Origin: Cytobacillus stercorigallinarum
Lineage (GTDB): Bacteria > Bacillota > Bacilli > Bacillales > Cytobacillaceae
Assembly: GCF_014836495.1 (NCBI RefSeq)
Contig: NZ_JACSQT010000008.1
Location: forward strand, 62,001 to 126,000
Direction: 5' to 3'
Length of the DNA: 64,000 nucleotides
The position numbers and the translations under genes are program-made. This document shows, in pieces, positions 8,023 through 16,752 of this stretch. Each line of letters starts with the position of its first letter. The stretch's first letter is position 1. Below the pieces are notes generated by a model, which worked only from the letters and a program-made list of their open reading frames with translations, was not told the DNA's origin and did not search any database.

Positions 8023-9036
8023 ATGATTGAAGTCAATCATTTAGTGAAAATTTATAAAAGCAAAAAAAAGCAAGTAATAGGCGTTGACAATGTATCTCTT
8101 TCCATTAAAGAAGGGGAAATATACGGGATTATTGGTTATAGTGGAGCTGGGAAAAGCTCTTTATTACGTTGTCTTAATTTATTGGAGAGACCAACATCTG
8201 GTGAAGTGAAAATTGATGGCGTTGATTTAACGGCCTTAACAAGTAAAGAATTACGAAAAGCAAGGCAGAAGATAGGTATGATTTTTCAACATTTTTATTT
8301 AGCAAGTTCGAAGACGGTATATGAGAATATTGCCTTTGCTTTAAAAGCGGCAGGGAAAAGCCCGAAAGAAATAGATAAGAGGGTGAAAGAACTATTAGAA
8401 TTAGTCGGTTTAGCAGATAAAATTCATCAGTATCCCGCACAATTAAGTGGTGGTCAAAAGCAAAGGGTAGGAATTGCCAGAGCACTTGCTAATGATCCAA
8501 AGGTTTTACTTTGCGATGAAGCCACTTCAGCCTTAGATCCAAAAACAACAAAGTCGATCTTAAACCTATTAAAATCGATTAATAAGAAGCTAGGCTTAAC
8601 CATCGTACTTATCACTCATGAGATGGAAGTAGTCAAAGAGATTTGCCATAGATTAGCTGTTATGCAAGATGGAAAGGTCATAGAAGAAGGACCGGTGTAT
8701 GATATATTTGCGAACCCAGTTGAACCACTTACAAGAGACTTTATTCAAAGTGTTCTTCAATTTGACTTACCACAGCAATTGATTGAAAACAGGAAGGGGA
8801 CGATCATCAAGATTCAGTTTAAAGGTGCAATAGCAGAAGAATCTGTTGTTTCTGAACTGTTCCAAACATTCAAAGTAAAAGGGAATATTCTTCACGGCAA
8901 GATTGAATATATTCAAGAAGTGCCACTAGGTATTTTTATTATGGAGTTGACTGGCGAAATACCTGAAATAGAAAGAGCTATACAATATATTCAAGATAGA
9001 ACACAGAATATGGAGGTAGTTGAACATGTTGCTTGA
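8023..9036 (+). CDS. metN: Methionine ABC transporter, ATP-binding protein MetN
   Basis: A 337-residue ABC ATPase. Walker A is GYSGAGKSS (38-46), the signature LSGGQKQRVGIARAL (about 140-155), Walker B VLLCDEATSALD, with an H-loop His in ITHEME. The C-terminal ~70 residues form the NIL domain that senses methionine in this family. It drives uptake of methionine through MetI. S-box control upstream supports the substrate. The stop overlaps metI by 11 bp. No metQ follows, so the binding lipoprotein must be encoded elsewhere. Confidence 0.95.
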   Translation: MIEVNHLVKIYKSKKKQVIGVDNVSLSIKEGEIYGIIGYSGAGKSSLLRCLNLLERPTSGEVKIDGVDLTALTSKELRKARQKIGMIFQHFYLASSKTVYENIAFALKAAGKSPKEIDKRVKELLELVGLADKIHQYPAQLSGGQKQRVGIARALANDPKVLLCDEATSALDPKTTKSILNLLKSINKKLGLTIVLITHEMEVVKEICHRLAVMQDGKVIEEGPVYDIFANPVEPLTRDFIQSVLQFDLPQQLIENRKGTIIKIQFKGAIAEESVVSELFQTFKVKGNILHGKIEYIQEVPLGIFIMELTGEIPEIERAIQYIQDRTQNMEVVEHVA

Positions 9037-9691
9037 GTCCATTCAGGCGTTACTTCCTGAACTAAATACAGCTGTATTACAAACAATTTATATGGTCGCC
9101 ATCTCTTTAGTTGCTGCACTTATACTAGGTCTTCCACTAGGGATCTTATTATTCGTTACCGACGAAGGATTGTTCTTAAAAAATAGATTTGTAAATGCGG
9201 TTACTGGTTGGATTGTCAATTTGATCCGCTCGATTCCTTATATTATTTTGTTAGTAGCTCTATTGCCGTTAACAAAATTAATTGCAGGTTCAACGATTGG
9301 TCCTACAGCTGCTTCTGTCTCATTATCCGTGGCAGCGATTCCCTTTTTTGCAAGATTGGTAGAAACATCTTTAAGAGAAATAGATAAAGGGGTCATTGAA
9401 TCCGCAGTAGCAGTAGGCGCTTCCCCTTGGATGATTATTAAAGAAATCCTTGTCCCAGAAGCGAAACCTGGAATTGTTCAAGGATTAACGATTACGACTA
9501 TTAGTTTAATTGGTTATTCCGCAATGGCAGGTATTATTGGCGGCGGTGGTATTGGTGATTTAGCGATACGTTTCGGTTACTATCGCTATGATAATGTCAT
9601 TATGATCACCACAGTAGTTGTTCTCGTTGTATTGGTGCAAATCATTCAAATTGGTGGCGATAAATTAACTAAATATGTAGATAAGAGATAA
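9026..9691 (+). CDS. metI: Methionine ABC transporter permease MetI
   Basis: A 221-residue inner-membrane permease with about five membrane helices and the EAA loop (ESAVAVGASPWMIIKEIL) that contacts the ATPase. ATG 9026 is chosen because GGAGGT sits eight bases upstream; an in-frame TTG two codons earlier is too close to it. Together with MetN it forms the membrane part of a D/L-methionine importer. A perfect inverted repeat follows the gene. Confidence 0.95.
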   Translation: MLLESIQALLPELNTAVLQTIYMVAISLVAALILGLPLGILLFVTDEGLFLKNRFVNAVTGWIVNLIRSIPYIILLVALLPLTKLIAGSTIGPTAASVSLSVAAIPFFARLVETSLREIDKGVIESAVAVGASPWMIIKEILVPEAKPGIVQGLTITTISLIGYSAMAGIIGGGGIGDLAIRFGYYRYDNVIMITTVVVLVVLVQIIQIGGDKLTKYVDKR

Positions 9692-9703
9692 TAAATTGTA
9701 ACA

Positions 9704-9744
9704 ATAAATATAGTAAAGGAGGATGGAGCCTTTACTATATTTAT
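9704..9744 (+). terminator. Long hairpin after metI
   Basis: ATAAATATAGTAAAGG and its exact complement form a 16-bp perfect stem around a nine-base loop. The U-rich 3' arm (TATATTTATTTAT) fits a terminator, which would separate metNI from the YdbM-like gene. Confidence 0.7.
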
Positions 9745-9786
9745 TTATCCTATAAATCTTATCTAAAGATAGAGAGGACTGATTCT

Positions 9787-10995
9787 ATGAGCACGATAAC
9801 AGCTTCATCTAAAGAAGCGTATTTAGCTGAACAACTCGCTCGACCATTTATTAAGACGGCTCAACAAGAAGAATTATTTCATAAAGCTGCGATATTAGCA
9901 GAAGGATTTAGTAAGAGGGCGCAAAAGATTGATGAAAATGCAGAATTCCCCTTCGATAATTTTGAAGAATTGAAACAATCAAATTATTTAAGTCTGACGA
10001 TTCCGAAAGAGTATGGTGGTAAAGAGATTTCCTTATATGAATATTTATTAATACAAGAAAGGATTGCTCAAGGTGATGCGTCTACGGCATTATGTATTGG
10101 TTGGCACTTAGGTGTTATCTATGATTTAAGGGTAAAACGGAAATGGAAGGAAGAACAGTTTGCCAAGTTATGCGAAACGGTTATTAAAGATAAGAAATTG
10201 ATTAACCGCTGTGCAACAGAGACAGCAACCGGCAGTCCAACCCGTGGTGGACGACCAGCGACGACTGCGGTAAAAAAAGGAACGCAATGGATTTTAAATG
10301 GAAGAAAGTCTTTTGCTTCGATGGCACCTGGATTAGATTTTTCTCTTATTACAGCAACGATTGACGATTCGGGCGAAATTGGCATATTCCTTGTACCACA
10401 TGAGAATCCTGGTTTGATAGTGGAACCAACTTGGAGTATGTTAGGGATGCGAGGTACACGCAGTGATGATCTCGTATTAGAGAATGTAATTGTAGAAGAA
10501 GAGGCATTAGTAGAAATAGAAGATGCTAATTTTTATGCGATACCTAATGCGTGGTTACTACATTCAGCTGCCTGTTTTATTGGCGTTGCTATTGCTGCTC
10601 GGAACTATGCTATTATTTTCGCTTCTGAATATCAACCTAATAGTCTACCAGGTCCAATTAGTGAAGTACCAGAAGTGCAACGTAAAATTGGAGAAATGGA
10701 ACTCGAGCTACTAAAAGCGCGTACAGCTCTCTATTCTATAGCCGATCGCTGGGATAATGAACCGAATAAACGAGGAGAATTAGGAGCTGAACTTGGAGCA
10801 ATCAAACATCTTGTCTCTAACAGTGCCAATAAAGTGGTCGATTGGGCAATGAGAATAGTTGGTGCACAAAGCTTGCAACAAAAAAATCCTCTGCAACGTT
10901 ATTTCCGTGATGTGCGAGCTGGGCTGCACAATCCTCCTATGGATGATGTAGTTATAACCAATTTAGCGAAAAAAGCATTATCATTTAAAAGATAA
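9787..10995 (+). CDS. ydbM: YdbM-like acyl-CoA dehydrogenase-family flavoprotein (sulfur-linked)
   Basis: A 402-residue member of the acyl-CoA dehydrogenase superfamily with an N-terminal helical domain, a central beta domain (CATETATGSPTRGG, WILNGRKSFASMAPG) and a C-terminal helical domain (VDWAMRIVGAQSLQQ, NPLQRYFRDVRAGLHNPP). Its closest named relatives are YdbM and SfnB/DszC-type enzymes, which act on organosulfur compounds, not fatty acyl-CoA. In B. subtilis ydbM belongs, as I recall, to the CymR cysteine regulon. Its place after metNI fits a sulfur-acquisition role. The actual substrate is unknown. Confidence 0.75.
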   Translation: MSTITASSKEAYLAEQLARPFIKTAQQEELFHKAAILAEGFSKRAQKIDENAEFPFDNFEELKQSNYLSLTIPKEYGGKEISLYEYLLIQERIAQGDASTALCIGWHLGVIYDLRVKRKWKEEQFAKLCETVIKDKKLINRCATETATGSPTRGGRPATTAVKKGTQWILNGRKSFASMAPGLDFSLITATIDDSGEIGIFLVPHENPGLIVEPTWSMLGMRGTRSDDLVLENVIVEEEALVEIEDANFYAIPNAWLLHSAACFIGVAIAARNYAIIFASEYQPNSLPGPISEVPEVQRKIGEMELELLKARTALYSIADRWDNEPNKRGELGAELGAIKHLVSNSANKVVDWAMRIVGAQSLQQKNPLQRYFRDVRAGLHNPPMDDVVITNLAKKALSFKR

Positions 10996-11014
10996 AAATA
11001 ATCACTAAAACATG

Positions 11015-11045
11015 CCCCTCTTCATATATGGAGAGGGTTATTATT
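11015..11045 (+). terminator. Terminator after the ydbM-like gene
   Basis: CCTCT and AGAGG form a short stem followed by GTTATTATTTG. Weak but correctly placed. Confidence 0.45.
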
Positions 11046-11181
11046 TGTATGAATACGTATATGTTAGAATGGCTTCAACCTATTTCGTTTTCCATAATTC
11101 TTTTTTTGAAGGCTTTTTTTCTTTTAAAATGAATTATACTAGTAGATGTGAAAATGAATAACGTAGAAAGTGGTGTACAGA

Positions 11182-12492
11182 TTGAAAAAGTTTATTTCAT
11201 CAATGACAATGGTTTCTTCCGTTCAATGGGTCTTTTTTATCTTTGCTAATACTGTTGTCATTCCGATTTCCATTGCCAATGCATTTGAGCTATCTAGTGA
11301 AACGATGGCAATGATGATTAGAGCATCACTCATACTTACAGGTATTACTTGTATACTTCAAGGATGGAAAGGCCATCGTTTCCCGATTATGGAAGGGCAT
11401 TCAGGGTTGCTATGGGGAATTATCCTAAATCTTGGGCTTTCAGCACAAGCGCTTAATATTGGATTAGAACGTATTGGTGGTGGAATTGTTACTGGTATTA
11501 TTTTAGCTAGTCTAGTGACCATTTTGCTGATCGCTTGTGGTGGTTTTTCATTATTGCAAGCCATCTTTAGTCCGATGGTAATGACTGTATATTTATTTTT
11601 GCTTACCTTTCAATTAATGTTTATCTTCTTTGAAGGTATGTTAAAGATGACTTCAACTGGCGTCATTGACATAGGAATAAGTCTTTATTCTGTAGTATTA
11701 GCGCTGATTGTCGCTACATTAAAAATGAAAGGTAATCAACTTATTAGCAATTTTTCTATCTTAATTGGCCTTTTAGGAGGCTGGCTCGGTTATGTCTTAT
11801 TGTTTGGTAATGATGGCGCTGGGATGACAACATCGGCACCTTTTCAACTTTTTCCGTTAGGAGCTCCTAATCTTGAAATAGGAATTGTCGTTGTCACGTT
11901 TGTTGCTGTGTTATTAAATTTAAGTAATACTTTTGCATCTATTAACGCTGCTGAAAAGCTTCTACAAAGAAGAGCAGCCAAAAAAGAGTTTAAAGGCTCA
12001 ATGATGATTACTTCAATTTCCACCATTATTGGCTCTGGTTTTGGACTTGTTCCTTATACACCGTTTACATCAACGATTGGTTTCTTACAAAGTACGAGAA
12101 TTTATGAACGAAAACCATTCTTTATTGGTGGTGCCTTGCTTACGATCATTGGCATTGTTCCCATTTTAGGGTCGTTTCTTTCAATGTTACCTGTTACTGT
12201 CGGAAACGCAGTCTTGTTTGTTGCGTATATGCAATTATTTGGTACCGCATTCAGTAGTTTAAATGGACAGACGTTTAATTCCAATACGATATTTAGATTA
12301 GCAGCACCTATATTAATTGGTATTAGTATTATGAACATTTCACCTGTTATCTTTTCGGAATTACCTGTACTCGTTCAACCCTTTTTAGCAAATGGGCTAA
12401 TTATGGGTGTGATTATTTCAATTATTTTAGAAAAAACAGTGAACTGGGGTAAATATGAAGATCATCCTATTAAAAGAGGAAAAGCAAGTTGA
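11182..12492 (+). CDS. ywdJ: NCS2-family purine/pyrimidine permease, YwdJ-like
   Basis: About 436 residues with 12-14 predicted membrane helices and NCS2 features: an early SSVQWVFFIFANTVVIP segment, PIMEGHSGLLWG, and FTSTIGFLQSTRIYERKPF near the ligand site. It probably imports a nucleobase by proton symport. The family also includes UraA, PbuX and PbuG, and specificity cannot be read here. A TTG at 11182 is favoured because an AAGTGGTG site precedes it; GTG codons at 11170-11175 are the alternative. It stands alone between terminators. Confidence 0.8.
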   Translation: MKKFISSMTMVSSVQWVFFIFANTVVIPISIANAFELSSETMAMMIRASLILTGITCILQGWKGHRFPIMEGHSGLLWGIILNLGLSAQALNIGLERIGGGIVTGIILASLVTILLIACGGFSLLQAIFSPMVMTVYLFLLTFQLMFIFFEGMLKMTSTGVIDIGISLYSVVLALIVATLKMKGNQLISNFSILIGLLGGWLGYVLLFGNDGAGMTTSAPFQLFPLGAPNLEIGIVVVTFVAVLLNLSNTFASINAAEKLLQRRAAKKEFKGSMMITSISTIIGSGFGLVPYTPFTSTIGFLQSTRIYERKPFFIGGALLTIIGIVPILGSFLSMLPVTVGNAVLFVAYMQLFGTAFSSLNGQTFNSNTIFRLAAPILIGISIMNISPVIFSELPVLVQPFLANGLIMGVIISIILEKTVNWGKYEDHPIKRGKAS

Positions 12493-12600
12493 TGTTTTTT
12501 CTTTGGTACGAGACATACTCTTGCACGTTTCTTGACTAGGCAAATGAAAATAAAACACGTAAGATAGAATAGTAGCGAATCAAAAAAGGGGATTTTTGCG

Positions 12601-13245
12601 ATGGAAGGAATTACACTGAGTTCATTGCTAGATGTAATTGGGGAATTATTTTCAGATGAAGTGTCAATTGTAGTTTCAAATACAAAAGAGTATATTTACT
12701 ATCGTCCAAGTAAACGTGTGGACTTGAAAATTCGGCCAGGGGACCTTGTAAAAGAAGGAAGTATTGCTGATAAAGCGCTTAAGGCTGAACAAAAGGTATC
12801 AGAGTTTATTAATAGGGATGTATTTGGCGTACCTTATCACGGGATGGCTGTTCCATTTAAAAATGATGGGAAAATTGAAGGTTGTGTGACAGCTATTTTT
12901 CCAACATTGACAGAGGGGAAATCTGTCGTTACATTAAAGACAAGTGATGGCTGGGTACCGGTTCCATTTAATGAAGTATATTTCTTGGAAGCCAAGGATC
13001 GTAAAACACATGTTCATTCTATTTACTCTTCTGGTACGCATAAAAATACGCTACAGGAGTTTGAGTATATTTTACCAAAGGAAAACTTTATTCGCTGTCA
13101 CAGGTCATTCTTGGTGAATGTTAATCAAATACAAGAGATATTTCCTGACTCACATTCTACTTTCTTATTATTAATGAGAAATGGTGCAAAAGTGCCTGTT
13201 AGTCAATCTTATTCTAGCTATTTTCGTAAGTTGCTCGGTTTTTAA
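12601..13245 (+). CDS. LytTR-domain transcription regulator with an N-terminal sensor-like domain
   Basis: A 214-residue protein. Residues about 1-105 (GDLVKEGSIADKA, VFGVPYHGMAVPFKNDGKIEGCVTAIF) resemble a PAS/GAF-like ligand module. Residues about 115-212 form a LytTR DNA-binding domain (VPFNEVYFLEAKDRKTHVHS, FIRCHRSFLVNVNQIQEI). There is no receiver domain, so it is likely controlled by direct ligand binding and not by phosphorylation. It lies 190 bp before the CoA-transferase gene on the same strand, with a hairpin between, and is a candidate regulator of it. Confidence 0.75.
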   Translation: MEGITLSSLLDVIGELFSDEVSIVVSNTKEYIYYRPSKRVDLKIRPGDLVKEGSIADKALKAEQKVSEFINRDVFGVPYHGMAVPFKNDGKIEGCVTAIFPTLTEGKSVVTLKTSDGWVPVPFNEVYFLEAKDRKTHVHSIYSSGTHKNTLQEFEYILPKENFIRCHRSFLVNVNQIQEIFPDSHSTFLLLMRNGAKVPVSQSYSSYFRKLLGF

Positions 13246-13300
13246 ACTTAAAGCATATTAGATGAATAGCCATTCAACTCAATATTTTCTGATTATCTGA

Positions 13301-13331
13301 AAAAATCTGCTGGCTTATCGGCAGATTTTGC
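13301..13331 (+). terminator. Terminator after the LytTR gene
   Basis: AAAATCTGC and GCAGATTTT form a 9-bp stem with U residues in the 3' arm. Confidence 0.65.
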
Positions 13332-13435
13332 TGTTTTATCAAAATTTTTCATTAATTATACTAAAAAAATAACCCCATTCTGATTTATTAGTAAAATAGT
13401 TATTAAGTATTCTTTACAGAAAGAGGGATGGGAAT

Positions 13436-14947
13436 ATGGATAATAAACTTGGGAGAATTAAAATTCAGACACTTCAGAACAATATCATGACTGCAGAAGG
13501 GGCTGCAGAAATGATTAAAGATGGAATGACATTGGGGTTAAGTGGATTTACTCGTGCGGGAGATGTGAAAGCGGTTCCTGTAGCATTAGCAGAAAGAGCA
13601 AAAACAGAAGATTTTAAAGTGAATGTGTATACAGGTGCATCTCTTGGTTCGGATGTGGATAAGTTGTTTGCCGAAGCTGGTATTTTAAATAAGAGATTAC
13701 CATTTCAAGCGGACTCAACAATGAGAAAAGGCATTAATAAAGGGGACTTCTTATTTGTTGATCAACATTTATCTCACACAGCAGAACTCATCCGTTCCGG
13801 AGTATTACAAGTGGATGTAGCTATTTTGGAAGCGGTTTCGATTGAAGAAGATGGGACAATTATACCTACAACATCAGTTGGTAACTCACTTTCTTTTGCT
13901 GAACATGCCCATAGTGTAATTGTTGAAATTAATATGGCCCAATTAGCATCGTTAAAAGGGTTACATGATATTTATAGTCCGGATAAACAAGGCGAGCGTG
14001 GTCCAATTCCTATTACAAACGTAGCTGATCGTGTTGGAGAGATAGGGATTAAAGTAAATCCGGAGAAAATTAAAGCGATTGTATTTACTGAACAAGGTGA
14101 TTCACCATCAACTATAGTTCAGCCAGATGAAGAAACAGTTATTATGGCGCAACATTTAACCAACTTTCTTCGCAATGAAATTGCAGAAGGTAGATTAGAT
14201 GAAAAACTTGCCCCATTACAATCAGGCATTGGTTCCGTAGCAAATGCTGTTTTACATGGCATGATTGACTCAGAATTCACAGACTTAGAGGTGTATTCAG
14301 AAGTACTTCAAGATGCAGTGTTTGATTTAATTGATGCAGGGAAAGTAAAGTTTGCTTCAGGCTGTTCCATTACACTTTCAGAAGAAAAGATGCAAGAAGT
14401 GTTTGCTCATTTCGATCAATATCGCGATAAGTTATTGTTAAGGCCACAAGAGATCACGAACCATCCGGAATTAATTCGTCGATTAGGATTAATTTCTATC
14501 AATACAGCATTGGAACTAGATATCTATGGTAATGTAAATTCTACTCATGTTCAAGGAACTAAGATGATGAATGGTATTGGTGGATCAGGAGATTTTGCCA
14601 GAAATGCAAGATTAGCTATATTCGTGACAAAATCAATTGCTAAAGATGGAAAAGTTTCAAGTATTGTACCTTTTGCTTCGCATATTGATCATACAGAACA
14701 TGATGTTGACGTAATTGTCACAGAACAAGGCTACGCAGATTTAAGAGGGTTGGCTCCACGTGAACGAGTTGAGCTCATCATTGAAAATTGTGCGCATCCA
14801 TTATACAAAGATCAACTGAGAGATTATTATTATGAAGCATTATCAGCAGGTGGCCAAACTCCACATATCCTAGCAAAAGCCTTTTCTTGGCACATTAACT
14901 ATGTGGAAAATGGCACAATGTTAACTTCAGAGAAAGTAGATGTATAA
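13436..14947 (+). CDS. Acetyl-CoA hydrolase / succinate-CoA transferase family enzyme
   Basis: A 503-residue class I CoA-transferase of the Ach1/AarC/Cat1 group. It has LGLSGFTRAGDVKAVP, the SEVLQDAVFDLIDAG segment that carries the active-site Glu in AarC, FASGCSITLSEE, and a C-terminal TEQGYADLRGLAPRERVELI. It should move CoA between acetyl-CoA and a carboxylate such as succinate, allowing acetate or succinate use. ATG with a GAGGGATGGG site. A LytTR regulator precedes it and dicarboxylate-uptake genes follow, which suits a role in organic-acid metabolism. Confidence 0.85.
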   Translation: MDNKLGRIKIQTLQNNIMTAEGAAEMIKDGMTLGLSGFTRAGDVKAVPVALAERAKTEDFKVNVYTGASLGSDVDKLFAEAGILNKRLPFQADSTMRKGINKGDFLFVDQHLSHTAELIRSGVLQVDVAILEAVSIEEDGTIIPTTSVGNSLSFAEHAHSVIVEINMAQLASLKGLHDIYSPDKQGERGPIPITNVADRVGEIGIKVNPEKIKAIVFTEQGDSPSTIVQPDEETVIMAQHLTNFLRNEIAEGRLDEKLAPLQSGIGSVANAVLHGMIDSEFTDLEVYSEVLQDAVFDLIDAGKVKFASGCSITLSEEKMQEVFAHFDQYRDKLLLRPQEITNHPELIRRLGLISINTALELDIYGNVNSTHVQGTKMMNGIGGSGDFARNARLAIFVTKSIAKDGKVSSIVPFASHIDHTEHDVDVIVTEQGYADLRGLAPRERVELIIENCAHPLYKDQLRDYYYEALSAGGQTPHILAKAFSWHINYVENGTMLTSEKVDV

Positions 14948-14980
14948 AAGAAACGGCAAAATTATTAAATACGTGTTAGT

Positions 14981-15016
14981 AAAAGTAACCTAAGTCAATG
15001 CTCAGGTTACTTTTTG
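14981..15016 (+). terminator. Terminator after the CoA-transferase
   Basis: AAAAGTAACCTAAG pairs with CTCAGGTTACTTTTT, giving a long stem ending in a U-run. Confidence 0.85.
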
Positions 15017-15059
15017 TCGTGGTTCCCCATTGGTTTTGTCCTATATATATACTGGAAAG

Positions 15060-15608
15060 GAAAGAGACTGAGTCGGAAACGAGTCAAAAAAGGTGTGGCT
15101 GAGCAAAAATTTGATTGGGTTCAAGTGGAAACGAGTCAAAAAAGGTGTGGCTGGGCAAAAATTTGATTGGGTTCAAGTGGAAACGAGTCAAAAAAGGGAA
15201 CCCGGGTAAAAATTTGATTGGATTCAAGCAGAAACGAGTCAAAAAAGTGAGCCCGAGTAAAAATTTGATTGGATTCAAGCAGAAACGAGTCAAAAAAGTG
15301 AGCCCGAGTAAAAATTTGGTTAGATACAAGCAGAAACGAGTCAAAAAAGGGAACCCGGGCAAAAATTTGATTGGATTCAAGCAGAAACGAGTCAAAAAAG
15401 TGAACCCGGGTAAAAATTTGATTGGATTCAAGTGGAAACGAGTCAAAAAAAGGGAACCCGGGTAAGAATTTGATTGGATTCAAGCAGAAACGAGTCAAAA
15501 AAGGGAACCCGGGTAAGAATTTGATTGGATTCAAGCAGAAACGAGTCAAAAAAGAGATCCCGGGTCAAAAATTTGGTTGGATTCAAGTTGCCTCACTCAG
15601 TCCCTTTC
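15060..15608. repeat. Tandem array of ten 51-52 bp repeats bounded by inverted repeats
   Basis: Ten direct repeats start at 15076, 15128, 15180, 15231, 15282, 15333, 15384, 15435, 15487 and 15538. Each opens with GAAACGAGTCAAAAAA and continues through an ACCCGGGT-like centre to AAATTTGATTGGATTCAAG. Units 1-2 are 52 bp with GTGTGGCTGAGC in place of the GGGAACCCGGG core; units 4-5 carry GTGAGCCCGAG. The array is flanked by GAAAGAGACTGAGT (15060-15073) and its near-perfect complement (15595-15608). Because 51 is divisible by three, long frames are open on both strands, but the 52-bp units break frame and no ribosome binding site is seen, so it is probably non-coding. Confidence 0.9.
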
Positions 15609-16673
15609 ATCAGTTGTTTCGTTTTCGTATTTATCTCTGAGCTTTAATGCTTTGTCGATCAAAGTACTGCCAATTTCATTTTTAAATTGAGTGTAGACGG
15701 GGTCAAGGACTTTTTTCCAACTGATTTTCTCTTCATTGGTTAGTTCATGAATGTCGATTGAACTCACTTTTTTTATTTCTTCGAGTTGATTTTCATTCAT
15801 TTGCGCAGCTTGTTTGCGATTCCATTGCGTGACTTCAGCCATAGCTTCAGTTAAGATTCGCTTTGTTTCTCTTGATTGCTTATTCCAAACATTTTCATTC
15901 ATTAAGACGGCATAACCGAGATAGCCATGATTACTTATTGTCATATACTTTTGTAAGTTAAAAAACTTTTTAGAATAAATATTAGAGATGGTGTTCTCTT
16001 CGCCGTCTACTTTCCCACTGTCTAATAAGTCATATGTAGAATTAAAAGATTCTTTCACTGAATTGGCGTTCAATGTAAGAAATTGTGATGAGAGGACATC
16101 ACTTTGCATGATTCTGAATGTTTGTCCAGCTATATCTTTCGGATAAATAATTGGACCATCATTTGATGTGAATTGTTTAAATCCATTACTCCAATGAGCT
16201 AAGCCGATGAGTCCATCCCCCTTAACACTAGATAATAATGTTTGCCCGATAAACCCATCTAATCCTTCGTTAATGGCTTCATAGGAAGGGAAGATAAACG
16301 GCAAATCGAGTACGCCCCATGCAGGGTTTAACATGCCAAGTTTAGATGTTGAGGGGGCAATAATATCAACATTTCCTTCTTGAACAGCACGTATTTCTTC
16401 TATATCAGAGTAGAGAGAGCCGTTAGAGAAGACGACAATTTTAATATTTCCATCCGATTTTTCCGCAACAATCTCAGCAAATTTATCAGCGGCCATTCCC
16501 TTTGGTGTATTATTGGAGACAACATGACTAAAAGTTAAAACGATTTGATCGTTGAGCCCTTCTTGTTCATCATCATAAGGAAGGTCTTCTGAAAGTATAT
16601 ATTGTTTGAAACTAAAAAAAAGCGTAAGCGTTATAATAATGGTTAATAGTATGATGCTATATTTACTTTTCAT
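15597..16673 (-). CDS. dctB: C4-dicarboxylate-binding protein, TRAP DctP family (DctB-like)
   Basis: A 358-residue solute-binding protein. A membrane anchor or signal sequence (about 4-24) lacks a clear lipobox. The body is the DctP fold (VLTFSHVVSNNTPKGMAADKFAEIV, FRIMQSDVLSSQF, VDGEENTISNIYSKKF). No TRAP membrane subunits (DctQ/DctM) are nearby. It is instead divergent from a DctS/DctR pair, as in B. subtilis, where DctB acts as a co-sensor with DctS for succinate, fumarate and malate. ATG 16673 follows GAGGTG; an upstream in-frame GTG overlaps that site. The stop codon lies inside the right inverted repeat of the tandem array. Confidence 0.88.
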   Translation of the reverse strand: MKSKYSIILLTIIITLTLFFSFKQYILSEDLPYDDEQEGLNDQIVLTFSHVVSNNTPKGMAADKFAEIVAEKSDGNIKIVVFSNGSLYSDIEEIRAVQEGNVDIIAPSTSKLGMLNPAWGVLDLPFIFPSYEAINEGLDGFIGQTLLSSVKGDGLIGLAHWSNGFKQFTSNDGPIIYPKDIAGQTFRIMQSDVLSSQFLTLNANSVKESFNSTYDLLDSGKVDGEENTISNIYSKKFFNLQKYMTISNHGYLGYAVLMNENVWNKQSRETKRILTEAMAEVTQWNRKQAAQMNENQLEEIKKVSSIDIHELTNEEKISWKKVLDPVYTQFKNEIGSTLIDKALKLRDKYENETTDERD

Positions 16674-16752
16674 CACCTTCACCTCATACTAAATAGTATC
16701 TTTATTTTCAGATTAAAGGTCAAGTCTAGATGGCAATGAAAGGAAGATTTGT

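Noticed and set aside
15084..15640. Long open frames on both strands over the tandem repeats (17-residue peptide repeats)
   Set aside because: The frames are a by-product of a 51-bp unit without stops; 52-bp units shift frame, both strands are open at once, and no ribosome binding site is present.
15597..16673. Complete TRAP transporter
   Set aside because: Only the binding protein is present; no DctQ or DctM membrane subunits nearby, and the DctS/DctR context fits a co-sensor role.
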